Shown here: piece by piece, positions 45,366 through 56,889 of the stretch
How positions within the stretch are numbered: the first letter of the stretch is position 1
Layout: every line of letters begins with the position of its first letter
Source: Penicillium oxalicum
Taxonomy: Eukaryota; Ascomycota; Eurotiomycetes; Eurotiales; Aspergillaceae
Length of the DNA stretch: 64,000 nucleotides
Assembly (NCBI RefSeq): GCF_001723175.1
Contig: NC_064653.1
Coordinates: 3,162,001-3,226,000 of the forward strand
Direction: 5' to 3'
The notes under the pieces: generated by a model
Seen by the model: the letters and a program-made list of their open reading frames with translations, nothing else
The model's database searches: none
What the model was told of the DNA's origin: nothing
Translations under genes and position numbers: made by a program

Positions 45366-46430
45366 CACTGAATCATGGAGATGCGGGGAGCTCACTCTAT
45401 GAGGATGATTTCCTACGAATCAGCTTTTTCCATAGGCATGAATGGGGACCCGCACAAGGGTCCTGATCTATGCCATGTCTGAAAGGCCGGGGTTTTATTT
45501 GCCGTCTTGGAAGATGTGCAGTTTGCGGGCTTGGAAATGAGTTATTCCACCTATCATTTCTCCTCTGCTTGGCCCTGACAACGAGCGAGTTCAGTTAGTA
45601 GCGGGTTGGTAGCGTGGGGGAGAGAGAAAGAGAAAGAGAGATCGAAAGAGTAAGAAGCCCTTCCCCGAGAGCAGGACCCTTACAATTACCGACCGACCAG
45701 ACGAAATCAAGAGCCGCTTTCCGAAGCCGCGAGCGTGGGTCGTTCAAGCGGTTAGGATTTTTAGCCTGAATCCACCATCTTAGCTGGGCCTTAGCCTAAT
45801 GACGTGGCTGTCAAGTTTTTTGTTAGAGCTGTTGTAGGATCCGCGCTCCTCTGCCTGAAGGTCTTGACTGTGAACACTGAGCATATAAACTAGGTATCTG
45901 ATATACATGGTCAATCTTGTCAACTGCCCAATCTGGCAAAAACGTCCCGGGTCTTCAAGACCCAATTTTGGTCAAGAAAAATAAAATAAATATGATCTAT
46001 CTCTGCAGATCATGACGCCCTTGATATAGCGCCCATTCGACTCCCCGCGAATCCACAATTGACAGGAATGAGGCGGTCGCCCAACGACTTGAGGCTTGCA
46101 TAGGTGATGATCTACCTTGCATATTGGAAAATCTGGGCAGGGTAGTAGGGTATCGACACCATTGAAGATCAAGGATACACATCACGCGAGCTCACAATAG
46201 TGGCAGCGCATGCAAAGATGATCTTCCCTCTCGCAGTGAGGCTCTAGTCTGAGAGCATGCTTAGTACCGAAACAGTTAGTGCGCAGAACTTGGTAGTCTG
46301 GGATCCTCATGAAGTGATGATGATCAACACGCTGAGTATGGGGTATGTGCAGGGACTTTGAAAGGGGTTTAATTTCTGTTTTGTAGACTACTGTACGGAT
46401 AAAGCTTTTTTTTCATTTGCTCATACCTGT

Positions 46431-46458
46431 CTCTCTCTCTCTCTCCCTCTCTCTCTCT
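46431..46458. repeat. (CT)n microsatellite
   Basis: About fourteen CT dinucleotides with one interruption, in intergenic DNA. Confidence 0.85.
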
Positions 46459-46836
46459 CCATATCTCATTGAGATGATGATTTCGCTGATTGAGACCCTG
46501 AACGAGATCTACAGAAAGCTGATTCTAGAGCTGGACATTCTCTGGGATAGAAAATGACGTGGACACTGCCACCTTGGCAGCGCGAGGCTCCCATGTAATC
46601 ATCCATTAGAAGATCATCGACGCAGTTGTGCCTTTATTTTAGTCTGATAGATATTAGCCATGCATATTCACCAGATGATCTTGTCCCACGCCCGTGTCAT
46701 ACGAAGAATATAAGAGGTGAACTTCATCTTTTACGTAGAACACTGCAGAATTCAGCTCTAAAATTCAAGCCAGTCACTGGAAAATTCGCTATTAGGTATG
46801 GTATGGAAATTCTCGAATGACAGGAGGGGAGAATTC

Positions 46837-47471
46837 TCAAAGATTCTTCGCTGCGGCAACAAATGCGCAGATGCAGGAAATATTGCCAGACCACCAGAAC
46901 AAAGATCGGAAATTACTCATCCTACGCGTCTCCCCGTACGAGTAACAGAGACTGAAGGCAATTCTGGAAGCCGTATACCACAACCCGTACTTGTTGACGT
47001 CCTTGTTGGGTACTTTGGCAATGACGGCGATCAGGGCTGTAATTGCTCGGATTAGCGTTGGCGATGACAAACAAGTTGGAAGACTTTGATTCTCACTTAC
47101 TCGCTGCCACGAAGACGGTATAGTTCTCAATCGCATTGGCATGTGCTGCTTCCTCCCGTTTGAGCCTGTTCAGGGTCTTGCGGCTGATCTTGCCGGACTC
47201 GACGGCGGCTTCACCGATCGTGGCGAGGTCCTCCCGGGGGGCAATATTATTATCGATGCCCAGGGCGATTTTCGTGAAACGAGTGCTCATCCAACAGTAG
47301 GCGAGCAGCCAGTTTGTCAAAAGCAAGCCAGCGGCACGATTTGGGACATGACCGTCCGAGGCAGCACGCAGTCCGAGAGTTGTTAGGAATGATCTAAAGA
47401 TTTCGAGGTCAGTTGAGGTCTTTCCGCAGATTCTACGAGACGACCGGCTTGAGGAAAGGGACGTACGACAT
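46837..47471 (-). CDS. MAPEG-family membrane protein, 5-nt first exon
   Basis: Small integral membrane protein of the MAPEG group (membrane-associated eicosanoid/glutathione metabolism), possibly a glutathione-dependent transferase or peroxidase. Minus-strand exons 47471-47467 (only ATGTC), 47393-47101 and 47036-46837 give 165 aa, the normal MAPEG size. The first exon ends at a perfect GTACGT donor, and joining to the TTTAG acceptor restores MSSFLTTLGLRAASDG in frame. The diagnostic sequence is REEAAHANAIENYTVF (loop before helix 2 of MAPEG proteins), then VPNKDVNKYGLWYTASRI. Three to four hydrophobic segments can be seen. Coding-like sequence on the same strand further upstream (about 47612-47711) does not join in frame. 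The exact substrate cannot be inferred. Confidence 0.75.
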
Positions 47472-48201
47472 GGCAGCCGAGTGTCATGAGTCTTAAAGGC
47501 ACAAGTAGGAAAAGAAAGTCAACTTTGACACCGACGGCATGGGAAGCGGGGCTGGCCGTTTTATCATCAGCTGCGACAAAAAAACAATTAATTATGTTGC
47601 ACGCTCGTGTTTGAGATCCACTTACTGCAACGCACAACGTTCGAGCGCCCGTTGACAAGCAGGAGGTAAAGTGGAACGGGATCTGGTACGACGATGGATC
47701 CGATTGACCTAGCGTGATCAGGATGCCTCCAGAGGAAAAAGATACCGGTTCACTCATATTTGCTCTCTGGCCGCTGGCAAGGCATATCTCCCCCCATTGC
47801 TCTCTGCAATTTGTGCTGGAACGGATCGGTGCCGGTGTACCCAGGAGAGTGGCGCCGGTAACCCAAACTTCATACTTTAACCAGAAGGTCGGTGGCCACG
47901 GGGCCCGAGCGTCGGTGCTCTTTTAGCTCCATGCGGACGTGCGGAGAGATGGCTCGCCTAACGAAATCAACAGCATCAAAGGATTTTTTTTTTCCTGGCC
48001 AACCCCAGTATTACATTAATATTTGATCTCTCTTTTTGCAAGTTTGGGACGGCCATCCTAGTACGGTGACTTCTCGGTACGGTGGAGCATTGGTATGGAA
48101 GGGAAAAAGGGTTGTTGGAAGGTGCTTCATCAGACGAGAGAGAGAGAGAGTCTGAGCCTGGACCGGTGGATACAAGGGCGGAATGACATCGTGCAGCAAA
48201 C
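47472..48201. other. intergenic, no confident gene
   Basis: Lies between the MAPEG gene and the 3' end of the antiporter gene, both on the minus strand. A minus-strand frame at 47612-47711 reads VPDPVPLYLLLVNGRSNVVR, which looks protein-like and is flanked by AG and GT sites. No in-frame start or join to the MAPEG exons was found, so it is left unassigned. A (GA)5 tract lies near 48140. Confidence 0.4.
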
Positions 48202-50523
48202 TCAAACCATGGCCCTCTCCCTCGCTGCGGCTTGCGCGGCGCTAGCCGATTTCTTTGTTGAGAGTGATTCGTCGCCATCTGGATCACAGCTGCAGGGTTC
48301 CAAGATCATGGTGGTGGAATCTGACTCTCGTCGGCGATGAACGCCAACATCCATACCCTCGACCGGGTCCGAAAGACAAGAAAAGCGATTGTTGACCGTG
48401 ATGTGGTGGGCCTGTCGGTCCACCACACTATTGTTGGGTGCAGGCTCATTATTCGTCAGCAAAAGAATCTCGACCGGATGATCGTGGACCATGGGAACCT
48501 GTCGCCATCGATAGACCGCGTACAGAATGGGGACGGACAGTCCGTGTGTCACGATCGAGAAGAACACCAGCCAGTATACCACTGTTGATCGTTAGTTGAA
48601 ACAGAAAATTGAGTTTGGGAAACCCAGACTTGTCGAGTCCAATTTCTGTGAATGATTTTTTAAAAAAAACCGACCTGGAATCATGGCCGCGGTCAAGGAA
48701 TTGATTTCCGCATCGCTGGCTCCCGCGTCTGGCAGCAGTTCCCGAGCGTATTCGACATAGGCAATAGCCCCGATGCCTTCCAAGTGACTTGGCATCAGCT
48801 TCATTGGCTCGTTCAAAAATGGAGGGGAAAGGCAAAAAAAAAAAAGCGAGAAAAAGCGCAAGCTCACCAATCGGCGCAAAATAGCCCATAAAAATAGCTT
48901 CCTTCCAATCGTGGCAAACACGCGGCATGAACCGATAGCAGAATAAGATGGCCGGAATCCGGCGAAAAATGAGAATAACGACACCGAGACCCAATAATCT
49001 TGCGACCGTGATGCCAGTCGTGTTGGGCAGGTGCAGTTGATCCCAGGGCATCACGACTCCCAGGTAGATAAAGGTGCCAAAATTCAAGGCCGTCTCCAGT
49101 GTACAGTTGAACGTATCATGACGTGCCTCGATTTCGGCATGATACCACCCATCCCAGTTAAAGGCACAACCGGCGATGAAGCAGGCAAGCGTTTCGTCGG
49201 TGCCAAAACAGCCACAGGTGCCCACCACGAACAACTAGATTGAACCTCGTTCATCAGCAATGCCGCATGAGGGCAGGGTTCTGCCAACCCACAAGAGACA
49301 CTCACCCCGATCGCCAGCGGAAACAAGGTAAAGCTCTCCTTGTCGACCCATTTCCTGACACACACAGAGTATTTGGAATAAGCATGAGACGTCCCGGACC
49401 GGCTCACACGGAGTCTCAACATGAATCTCACCTGCTCGAAGCCAGATTCAAGCCTTTCCGACCGACAAATCCCACGAATAGACCATATCCAGATGCCATC
49501 ATGATCATGTATAGAACCCCTTCCACGGCCCAGTGTGCAAGTGCTCGGCTGACATCGCCCCCTACCCGACCAGTGTCGGTCTCACCGATCCAATCACGAT
49601 CGGTATATGTCTTGCTGTCAATCGGGGCATCGTCGTAGCGTAGCAGTGCAATCGCAAGCATGAGAAATGGAAATCCAAACCCATCATTCCCGCCCGCTTC
49701 GGCCGAAATAAACTCGCGAAGATGGCGTCGGACGTACTTGTCGGCAAATGGTCCCTTTGCGATCGCCTGCGACAGCACGGGATCTATACAGATGACGCAT
49801 GATCCGATGATGCTTGCTGTCAACTGGAAGGGGGAGAGGGGGGATTTTTTCCCCTAAGTCAGCGAAACATTCATTTGCACACGGAGGATTCGGCAGCTGT
49901 TATTTTCCACGAGGCAGCCTTACAAAAGACAAATGGGGTATCATCAACTTGATACAAGTGGATGTAGCCACCCACTGAAGGGCCATCAAGGGTAACAAGC
50001 AAATTGTGAGTTCGACAAGGCGAAGGCGAAGATATCGCTTGGGCAGTTCATAGCCGACTTTGATCATTTGGATACCAAGCACAAGTCGTGCCAATGCCTG
50101 GTAAGGTTGTTCTTTAACTGAGGGTATCCCCATCAAAGGTCTGCAGGCCATGTACTTACATATGTGATACTTCCAACATCCTCACCATCGGCACCATCTG
50201 TCCATCGACTCACGTTGACCAAGTTGGTTGTAGCAGGACCTAGAAGAACCCCAATCGCGAAAGCAGGCACTGCGATTTGGTGAGCGACCGTCACTCAGGT
50301 TGATATAGACTCCAGGGCCACAGGTGTGAATCACGCACAGGCTTCCCCCAGGTACCATCTTTGCTTTATTTTCAAGGAGAGCAGGCCGAACCCGAGCAGA
50401 AAGAGACCTAGTCAACGATTCAGCATCGCGCTCGTGCTTCAATTGGGTATAATCTATCAGCATCCTACCGGCAAAGGTTGCGCCGACGTTGAAATCGTTA
50501 ATATCAAGAATTGGATGCAGCAT
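48202..50523 (-). CDS. Nha1-type Na+/H+ antiporter, nine exons
   Basis: Plasma-membrane alkali-cation/proton antiporter of the fungal CPA1/Nha1 type, for sodium/potassium export and pH balance. Minus-strand exons 50523-50469, 50407-50339, 50269-50160, 50097-49924, 49823-49432, 49354-49306, 49234-48868, 48776-48675 and 48581-48202 give 565 aa with every junction in frame. Family landmarks: LVLGIQMIKVGYELPKRY (exon 4), IDPVLSQAI (near 150), GGNDGFGFPFL with Asn 182 and Asp 183, FNWDGW, FIYLGVVMPW, and FAPIGIGAIAYVEY across exons 7-8. About 12 hydrophobic segments. The C-terminal tail is only about 90 residues, far shorter than the tail of yeast Nha1. At 296-297 the sequence is TDET, so the usual Asp-Asp pair is Asp-Glu. 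Confidence 0.88.
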
Positions 50524-51051
50524 CCTGTCTTTGCCGGTAGTAGACGAGATCTCATCAAGCTCGAAGAACTAATTCTCGTTTCATTCTCTTCTCAAACAGC
50601 CCGGTAGTCTCGAAAGAAAAACTCGTTGCATTTCTAGAAAACCACCGACAAATGGGTAGCTGATGCAAGACAGGAGTATTGCTGCGTCATGCGAGGAGCC
50701 TTCCACGCCCGCCACATACCATTCAAGGCGGTTTTCGTTCTCCCGGGAATGTACCCCTGGTAGATAGCTAAGTACCACCCATGATAAAACAAAAAGCAGA
50801 GTACAATCATCTTTGTACGAGCGGGCGCCTGGATTCGTGTATACATCTAAAAATTTTGGACAGGTCGAAGATTGATTTGTTGATGCGCTTGAGTCTTACA
50901 TTGGTCACATCGCTGTGCCGTGCAGGACGCGATGCAGGTTCTTAATCAATCTCCATTTGAGTCGACTGATAACTGCGATCTGTTCTGGCCCTTGGTCTTT
51001 CTTTACTCATGTGGCCCGTCAGGAAGACTCCTCAGATAAGCTGAAAGAGGG

Positions 51052-51066
51052 CCCCCCCCCCCCCCC
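51052..51066. repeat. C15 homopolymer
   Basis: Fifteen consecutive C on the plus strand in intergenic DNA. Confidence 0.9.
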
Positions 51067-51755
51067 TCCTTTGGTCGAAGAGACTGGCCTACACAGAGAA
51101 ACACGATGTGGAACCACGAACTTTGTGTAAGACCTAGGTACCTTCGCCCTTGCGCCAGTCCAAACTCGTATCGACACGGCAATGTGTGTACTCATCACTC
51201 GAATCAGGTGGAATGAAGCAAGGGCCCGCAGGATCGTCGGCGCCAAAGAAGCTTGGTACGGCGGAGCCAACTTATTCTGCTCTCGTAGCAAATCATAAGA
51301 AAAGGCTAACTGTTGTGCTAAGCATGGGTACTCGTGAAGGATCCAAAATGAACATAAATGTACAAGGGGGGGCGGACTTCCGAGTCAATCGCGCCATTTT
51401 GTACTGCAGACCCAGAGACTTCCGTCGTAGGTACGCAAGGGATGAATAAGTAGCGAAGTTGGCTGTCCACAGTCAGCATGTTTCGTCATCCGATCATGTC
51501 GCGGTCGCTTCATTGTAGCACGACAAATGGGAGGTCAACGCGTTGCGTCAGCTGTTTATCGCGTTTTTTCACGTGTTGTGGCAGTGTTCTACTCATCTAT
51601 CTAGATATTTGATGTTTATTAGAGAGCGTGGATGTCTATCAAGGCGCTGTTCATTCAATGTGCATAAGAAATGTATTTGGGTATTTTGGGTATCATAATA
51701 GTAGAGATGTTGCTCAAGTCTTGAAGGTAATGGCACTCATTCAGAGCCAATTCAG

Positions 51756-51778
51756 CCCCCCCCCCCCCCCCCCCCCCC
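51756..51778. repeat. C23 homopolymer next to the transcription factor stop codon
   Basis: Twenty-three consecutive C on the plus strand. In the sense of the minus-strand transcription factor gene this is G23 starting two bases after the TAA stop codon, so it would be in the 3'-UTR. It is the longest homopolymer seen in the window. Confidence 0.9.
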
Positions 51779-51780
51779 TC

Positions 51781-54434
51781 TTAAAGCTGAGGCAAGTCGG
51801 CAAACATGGCGCCATTCCATGCATCCGATCCTCCCGATTCGACTCCGTCAAACCATCCGTTCAAATCAAGCGTCTACTCGAGTCAGTTAGAAAAAGAAAA
51901 ATTCAATAGCCTCTGCCCAAGGTACGTTACTCACCGCTAAATCGCCGCCAAAGTCTGTCGACAACAGTGAAGGGAAATCAAAATCCAACAGCGAGGCAGA
52001 AATAGGTGTAGTTCCGAACGGGGCTATCGGGGGATCGGGAGACTGTGGGAATCCATCCTGACTTAGCAACTCAGATCCACAAGGAAGATGTAGAATCAAT
52101 AATCTCACCTGCGTGGGCGGTCTCATAGCACATGCAAGAGCCTCCTCATAGGAGAGGCCGCTGATGATTCCGCGCCCAATTTGCACCGCTCGCTTGGATA
52201 CAGCATCTAGCTCCGTCATCGGGTCCTCTCCTTTGATTCGAGACTTCGCCGACGCCAAAATCATGCTGAAAAAGAAGAATGGTTTACTACCTCTCCCCGA
52301 TCCGCAGAGTATTGTGCGGCCGAAATCGTCCAAAGTCCGCTCGATCGCCTGCAACATGACACTCTGTTGAGATTGGACCATGCTGAGTAGTACGCTAGGA
52401 TTGATATTGTCAATCCTGGAGCCAGAAGATTGACCCATCTCCTGGGCTTGTAGAGAAAGCTCAACACAGACTGTGATGGCGGCATGAAAGACATCGTCGC
52501 AGAACATTCCACTTGCCAGCTGCTTGATATGAGGATGCACAATGATCTCGCCAGGTGCGGGGAGCTGCATTTGGGAAAGAATTTCCAAGGAGGTTTCCAG
52601 ACAGATCTTCCGCGAGTAGGAGCATTTGGGTAGACGGGCCACACTCAACGAGAAGGGACGATGGAGGGCAAGAACAAACTTTTGTATTGTGAATTGGTGC
52701 AAGGATTGAGCGAATTGATGCCGGACCGAGCTGGACGCGTCGCTGGAAAGGACATGATCGTTGAGACAATCGGAGCCAGTCTTCAAAAAACGAGAGAGTT
52801 CTTCATTGATCTGCAGAGCCTCGTCATATGATAGGCTGAAACGCAAAGCGTTCACTTTTTTGACGACACGCCATCGGAGATCCAATGATTTCGACAGCAA
52901 GCATTGGTAAATATTTTGGGTTCGTCTCGTTGAGTTGGTCGGCGATGGTTCATGCTTCATGTCCTCTACGATATCCGCATCGTCAATATCAGACGGTAAG
53001 TTGCAGTCACACTCGTCCAGGTCTATCGATGGGGTCATTCCGCGATCCAGAGCGATCTTCAAATCAAGTTCCACAATGGTAGTCCATAATCGACGTCGAA
53101 GCTCTGACCAAAACGGCGCAGTGGCCTTACGAAATCGACCTGGATCCCGATGCAACCCCAGCGTCATTGCAGAGCGAACGAGTGCGCCAGATGATATCCA
53201 GGCAAGCTCGGAGTCCGTCGCGTTCGCCAGTTGGGCCAAAAGAAGGAGAGTCTGTGTTTGAACCATTTTGAAGTTGATGTGTGGACTGATGGATGTGCAG
53301 GATATGTACGACTGGATAGCCATGATCCATTTCGATGCAGAATGTTGATATGCGTTAGGTTGGCCACTTGACGAAGAAGTCGGCAAGAAGCGAGTCCCTG
53401 CCGCCATAATTGCAAGCAGTTGAGCCACAAACGCAATATCTGGCTTTTGAGGATTGGCCCAATAATCTGCATACTGCTTCAAGAAGCTGGGTACGTGCAG
53501 AACACGATAAGTGGTCTCGAACGAGTCTAGATACAGCTGAACCAGCTGATCTGCGATGGCTCGCGAGGGTACCATCTCCTCGATTTCGAAGGCTTGTTCT
53601 CGGAAAGCTCTCTGATGCTCTTGGCTCTCCCGGGTCCATATTTCGTGCTTGTACTTTTTCATAGAATGATAATCTCGATAGGACTCGTTATTGTGTTTCT
53701 GCCGCATGAAGGTGCCAATATCTTGAAACTGGAAATCTCGTTAGTATGCCCTAAGGAGGAGAGGAATTTCTTTCTTCCCCGCAAGCAAGCGGTAGGACGA
53801 GTGTGGTGAATTCACTTACAAAAGACGCGGTTGTACACCAATTACTGCGACCAAAGTATCTCGTTTTCCCTTTCTTGCCTCGGAAATTAGAGTCGGGTAG
53901 AAACCGTATACGATCTTCAAGATACATGGCCCCGGGGCCAGTCTGAGAGGTTGTCGTTTCGGAGAGCGTGTCGTGAGCCGTGGTCTCTGGCGTTTGAATA
54001 GCAGGGACCGACTTGGCCATGGCACGTTCAAGAGACCGTAATCGCTGACGAAGCTCATGAAGATCCTCCTTCTGACTATTCTTAGATACCCGGTCTGGAG
54101 TAGACTTTGCATTCAACCGTGAGTCAAAGACAAACATACTGCCAGCGCCTGTTTGTTGATCGACCTGGCCATGTGGCCGCTGATGACGGGCGTTGGAGGG
54201 CGAGATCCGGCGGGAAGTCTTGAGAAGGTCTCCAGGCTGCGATCCGACAAATGTACAACTCTCTGCGGTCTTGGATCGAATGCATTGACCGCAAGGAAGT
54301 GAGCGATCACACTTTAGCTTGCGCCGACGGCATTCGCTGCATGACAAGGGAGGTCGACGCCGCCTCTGGACGACTTTTTCTCTAACGGGAGCTTCATCAT
54401 GTGATGTCGCATCGTAGTCTCGATGATCGTCCAT
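51781..54434 (-). CDS. Zn2Cys6 fungal transcription factor
   Basis: Nuclear DNA-binding regulator. Minus-strand exons 54434-53820, 53728-52109, 52057-51935 and 51873-51781 give 816 aa. The zinc cluster has Cys at 32, 35, 42, 48, 51 and 60 (C-x2-C-x6-C-x5-C-x2-C-x8-C), preceded by a basic QRRRRP. A short coiled-coil-like stretch follows (LHELRQRLRSLERAM). The fungal_trans regulatory domain lies in the middle, with ALVRSAMTLGLHRDP and RRRLWTTIVELD as its landmarks. The third intron (52058-52108) is 51 bp and open in frame, so retention would add 17 aa. The last intron has a CTAAC branch and leads to a 30-residue C-terminal exon (LNGWFDGVESGG) typical of such factors; retention would end the protein in FFFF. 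It lies 975 bp downstream of the FAD monooxygenase stop codon, same strand; targets unknown. Confidence 0.92.
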
Positions 54435-55409
54435 GTTGATAGATCTTCAGTCATTCAGATTGATTCGAGTGTGCCGTTCGAGGCATGTGGCCGACACCCT
54501 CATCAAGTATTTTCGATAGGGGGTTCTTTTTCGCAACCTCGTCCGGTGTTGCGCAAGCAATCCCAAGGCAAATTTACAGTCGGACCACGGGGTTTCAAGA
54601 CATCAGCGTCAAGAGAAGCAATTTTCTGTGCAATACAGTAGAAGATTTTACGCAGGCAACCCTTTTTCTTCTTGAAAGAAAACGCTTTCGAATAAGCAGA
54701 CAACGCGTTGCGGTTGTATATGATGACCGGAGACAGACAGAATTCGGCAAATTACCCGATCTCGGACTTACTTCTTTAGGAATATTCGCCAAGCTCCGGG
54801 CTCAACTGGGACGCCTGAAGTTAGATTGATAAGCCGAATTAGGCATGGCCGTGGCTGCGATTGAGTCACCTTGAAAAGCTTCTCACTTTGACCTCTGGTT
54901 CATGTGGACGACACCCTGTTTTTTTATCAGATCGCATTGCTGTTTACTATTCGCTCAGCTGAAACAACTCCTCCTTGCATGGGATCCGATCTTTCCGATC
55001 CTGATTTGTGGCCCGTGCATAGGTTTGCTTTTTTAGGTTGAGAATTTGGTTACATCAAGTATGTGTACTCGAAGGTCTATGGAAGAGGGTTTCATCTTGA
55101 TAGGAGGGTCAACTACCACCTGCACCTACCGACCCGTCTTTTGAATATCTTTGACCGTAATAGGATAGCTTCTCTAATCCCATCTCATCTATCATCAACA
55201 TAGCTATCGCCTTGATCCACTGCAGGAACAATTCTGAAGTTCATTCGAGGAACAGTCCATATGAGCTGACTAGAATCACCTCGTAAAGATACCTATGTTG
55301 ACGTCAACGAGATTTCAATGCGATACGCGGACAGCAGCTAGCCTACACTCTGCTTTTCTGCGGGTGCGTCACCGTTCTTGGAAAAGTATTCAAAGTGGAG
55401 GCCCGTCCT
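54435..55409. other. intergenic, no gene seen
   Basis: Promoter of the transcription factor and 3' region of the FAD monooxygenase, both on the minus strand. Short frames show no family features. Confidence 0.55.
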
Positions 55410-56889
55410 TCAGTCTTGTGTGTTTGATTCCGCTGCTGATGCACGGAGCTCTCGAGCGGCGACTAGGGGACTCCCGGCGAGAATTTTTTCAAAATCGTGA
55501 GCGTCCAAACAAGCGCGGCGTGAGTTGAGAACGCTTGATTCCACTCGAGCAAACATGCGATGCCTATACGCATCAAGCGCTTTTGACAGGGTCTCCAAGT
55601 CGGAAATGCTGTGATGTGATCAGAGACCCAACATCGGTAACTCGTTGACACAGGAGTATTCTTACCCGCTTGGTCTCAGATCCACGCTCTTGATCAAGTC
55701 TTCCACGTCGACGATAGCGTTATTTGCGCCCTCGCCACGGACTAAATGAAATGTCAGTGTGACCTTGAATTCCCATACACCAGTCAATTGATGTCTTACA
55801 CATTGTCATGGTGTGCGCCGAGTCCCCCATCAGTACTGCACGAGGGTGAGCCGGAGATCTTTGAGGATTGAAGAGCCAGTCATCAATGCGAATTGATCGA
55901 GCCTCCGCATCACTTGGAAGCTGTTGAATCAATGAGCGGAACGGCTCTGCCCAGTTGTCGGACAGGGTCTTCATCAACGCAATTCGGTCGACATTTTGCT
56001 CGGGCAGCACGATCGCCTTGTCGTCGGCCCAGGAGATAATGAGCTGCACGTGGTAGCGGTCTTTGCTGCTCTCGTTGAAGTTACTGGGGGTGTCAAGAAC
56101 TATGGTCTAGGTCAGTTGATGGGGTGCGTTCCTCCCGACAATGGAGGCATGACCTACAGCTGAAAAAGAAAAAGATGTTGGTGTCCGGATGAGATCCCTG
56201 GAAAATGTATGGGTCAATCGATTGGACGCCACCCAGCTCCTCGGCGCTATAAAGCGCCGAGGCCCCAAGCAGCTGCACTGGCAGTGGATTCATCTGACAG
56301 CTCTCCGGATACAGGATCTGGCGAACACGCGATCGCGCTCCATCCGCGGCGATCAGGAGCGATCCCGTACAGCTCGAGCCATCCTCGAAATGGGCAGTGA
56401 TGGAATCCGCAGATGAATCAATCGACGTCAATGATTTGCTCCACTACGAACTCCTTCTTTAGCGCACTGCTCCCTTCTTTCAAAACGGTTTCTATCTTCG
56501 GCCCACTTTACCTGGACATTCACACCCGAAGTCAGGAGCTCGCGCAGTCGTCCTCGATTGACCCGAATCCGCTCTTCTGCAGGAATGCTGAAGAGCGCTT
56601 CTCCAGACTTGAGATTGAAGAACTGGAAGCTCCCCGTATCGCCCCGCAGAGATGCGTCCTTGTTCACAAATGTCTCTGGGAAGCGTTTCACCAACTGCGG
56701 CGGAAGGAGAGCGCGCAGGGCAGGCAGCGACCAGTGCAGCGTGAGTCCCCATCCGCCTGTGCGAGCATCGACCGCGGCATCACGCTCGAAGATCTCGAAC
56801 CGGATGCCTTGACTGTGAAGGTACTGGGCCAACACCAAGCCACTGATCCCAGCACCGACGATCAGGACTGGGGCTGGGGTTTCCGACAT
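55410..56889 (-). CDS. FAD-dependent monooxygenase, PHBH fold
   Basis: NAD(P)H-dependent flavoprotein hydroxylase of the p-hydroxybenzoate/salicylate hydroxylase fold. Minus-strand exons 56889-56512, 56443-56158, 56099-55800, 55741-55666 and 55608-55410 give 412 aa, and all junctions keep frame. The FAD motif GAGISG is at residues 12-17. The DG motif lies in LIAADGARSRVRQ (Asp 160, Gly 161). The GD motif lies in VLMGDSAHTM (about 313-317), followed by FRGEGANNAIVDVEDL, the usual GxNxAxxDxxxL segment, across the exon 3/4 junction. The start at 56889 is the Met immediately before the FAD motif; the frame is open 23 codons further upstream. Such enzymes are frequent in secondary metabolism and aromatic catabolism; the substrate is unknown. 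Confidence 0.92.

Larger units (their letters stand above)
44998..46836. other. promoter of the polygalacturonase gene and intergenic
   Basis: About 1.8 kb with no gene seen. It contains the regulatory sites listed separately, a GA-rich tract near 45620-45650 and a CT microsatellite at 46431-46458. Confidence 0.5.
50524..51780. other. intergenic with C15 and C23 runs
   Basis: Upstream region of the antiporter and downstream region of the transcription factor, both on the minus strand. No gene seen. Contains a C15 run (51052-51066) and the C23 run at 51756-51778. Confidence 0.5.
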
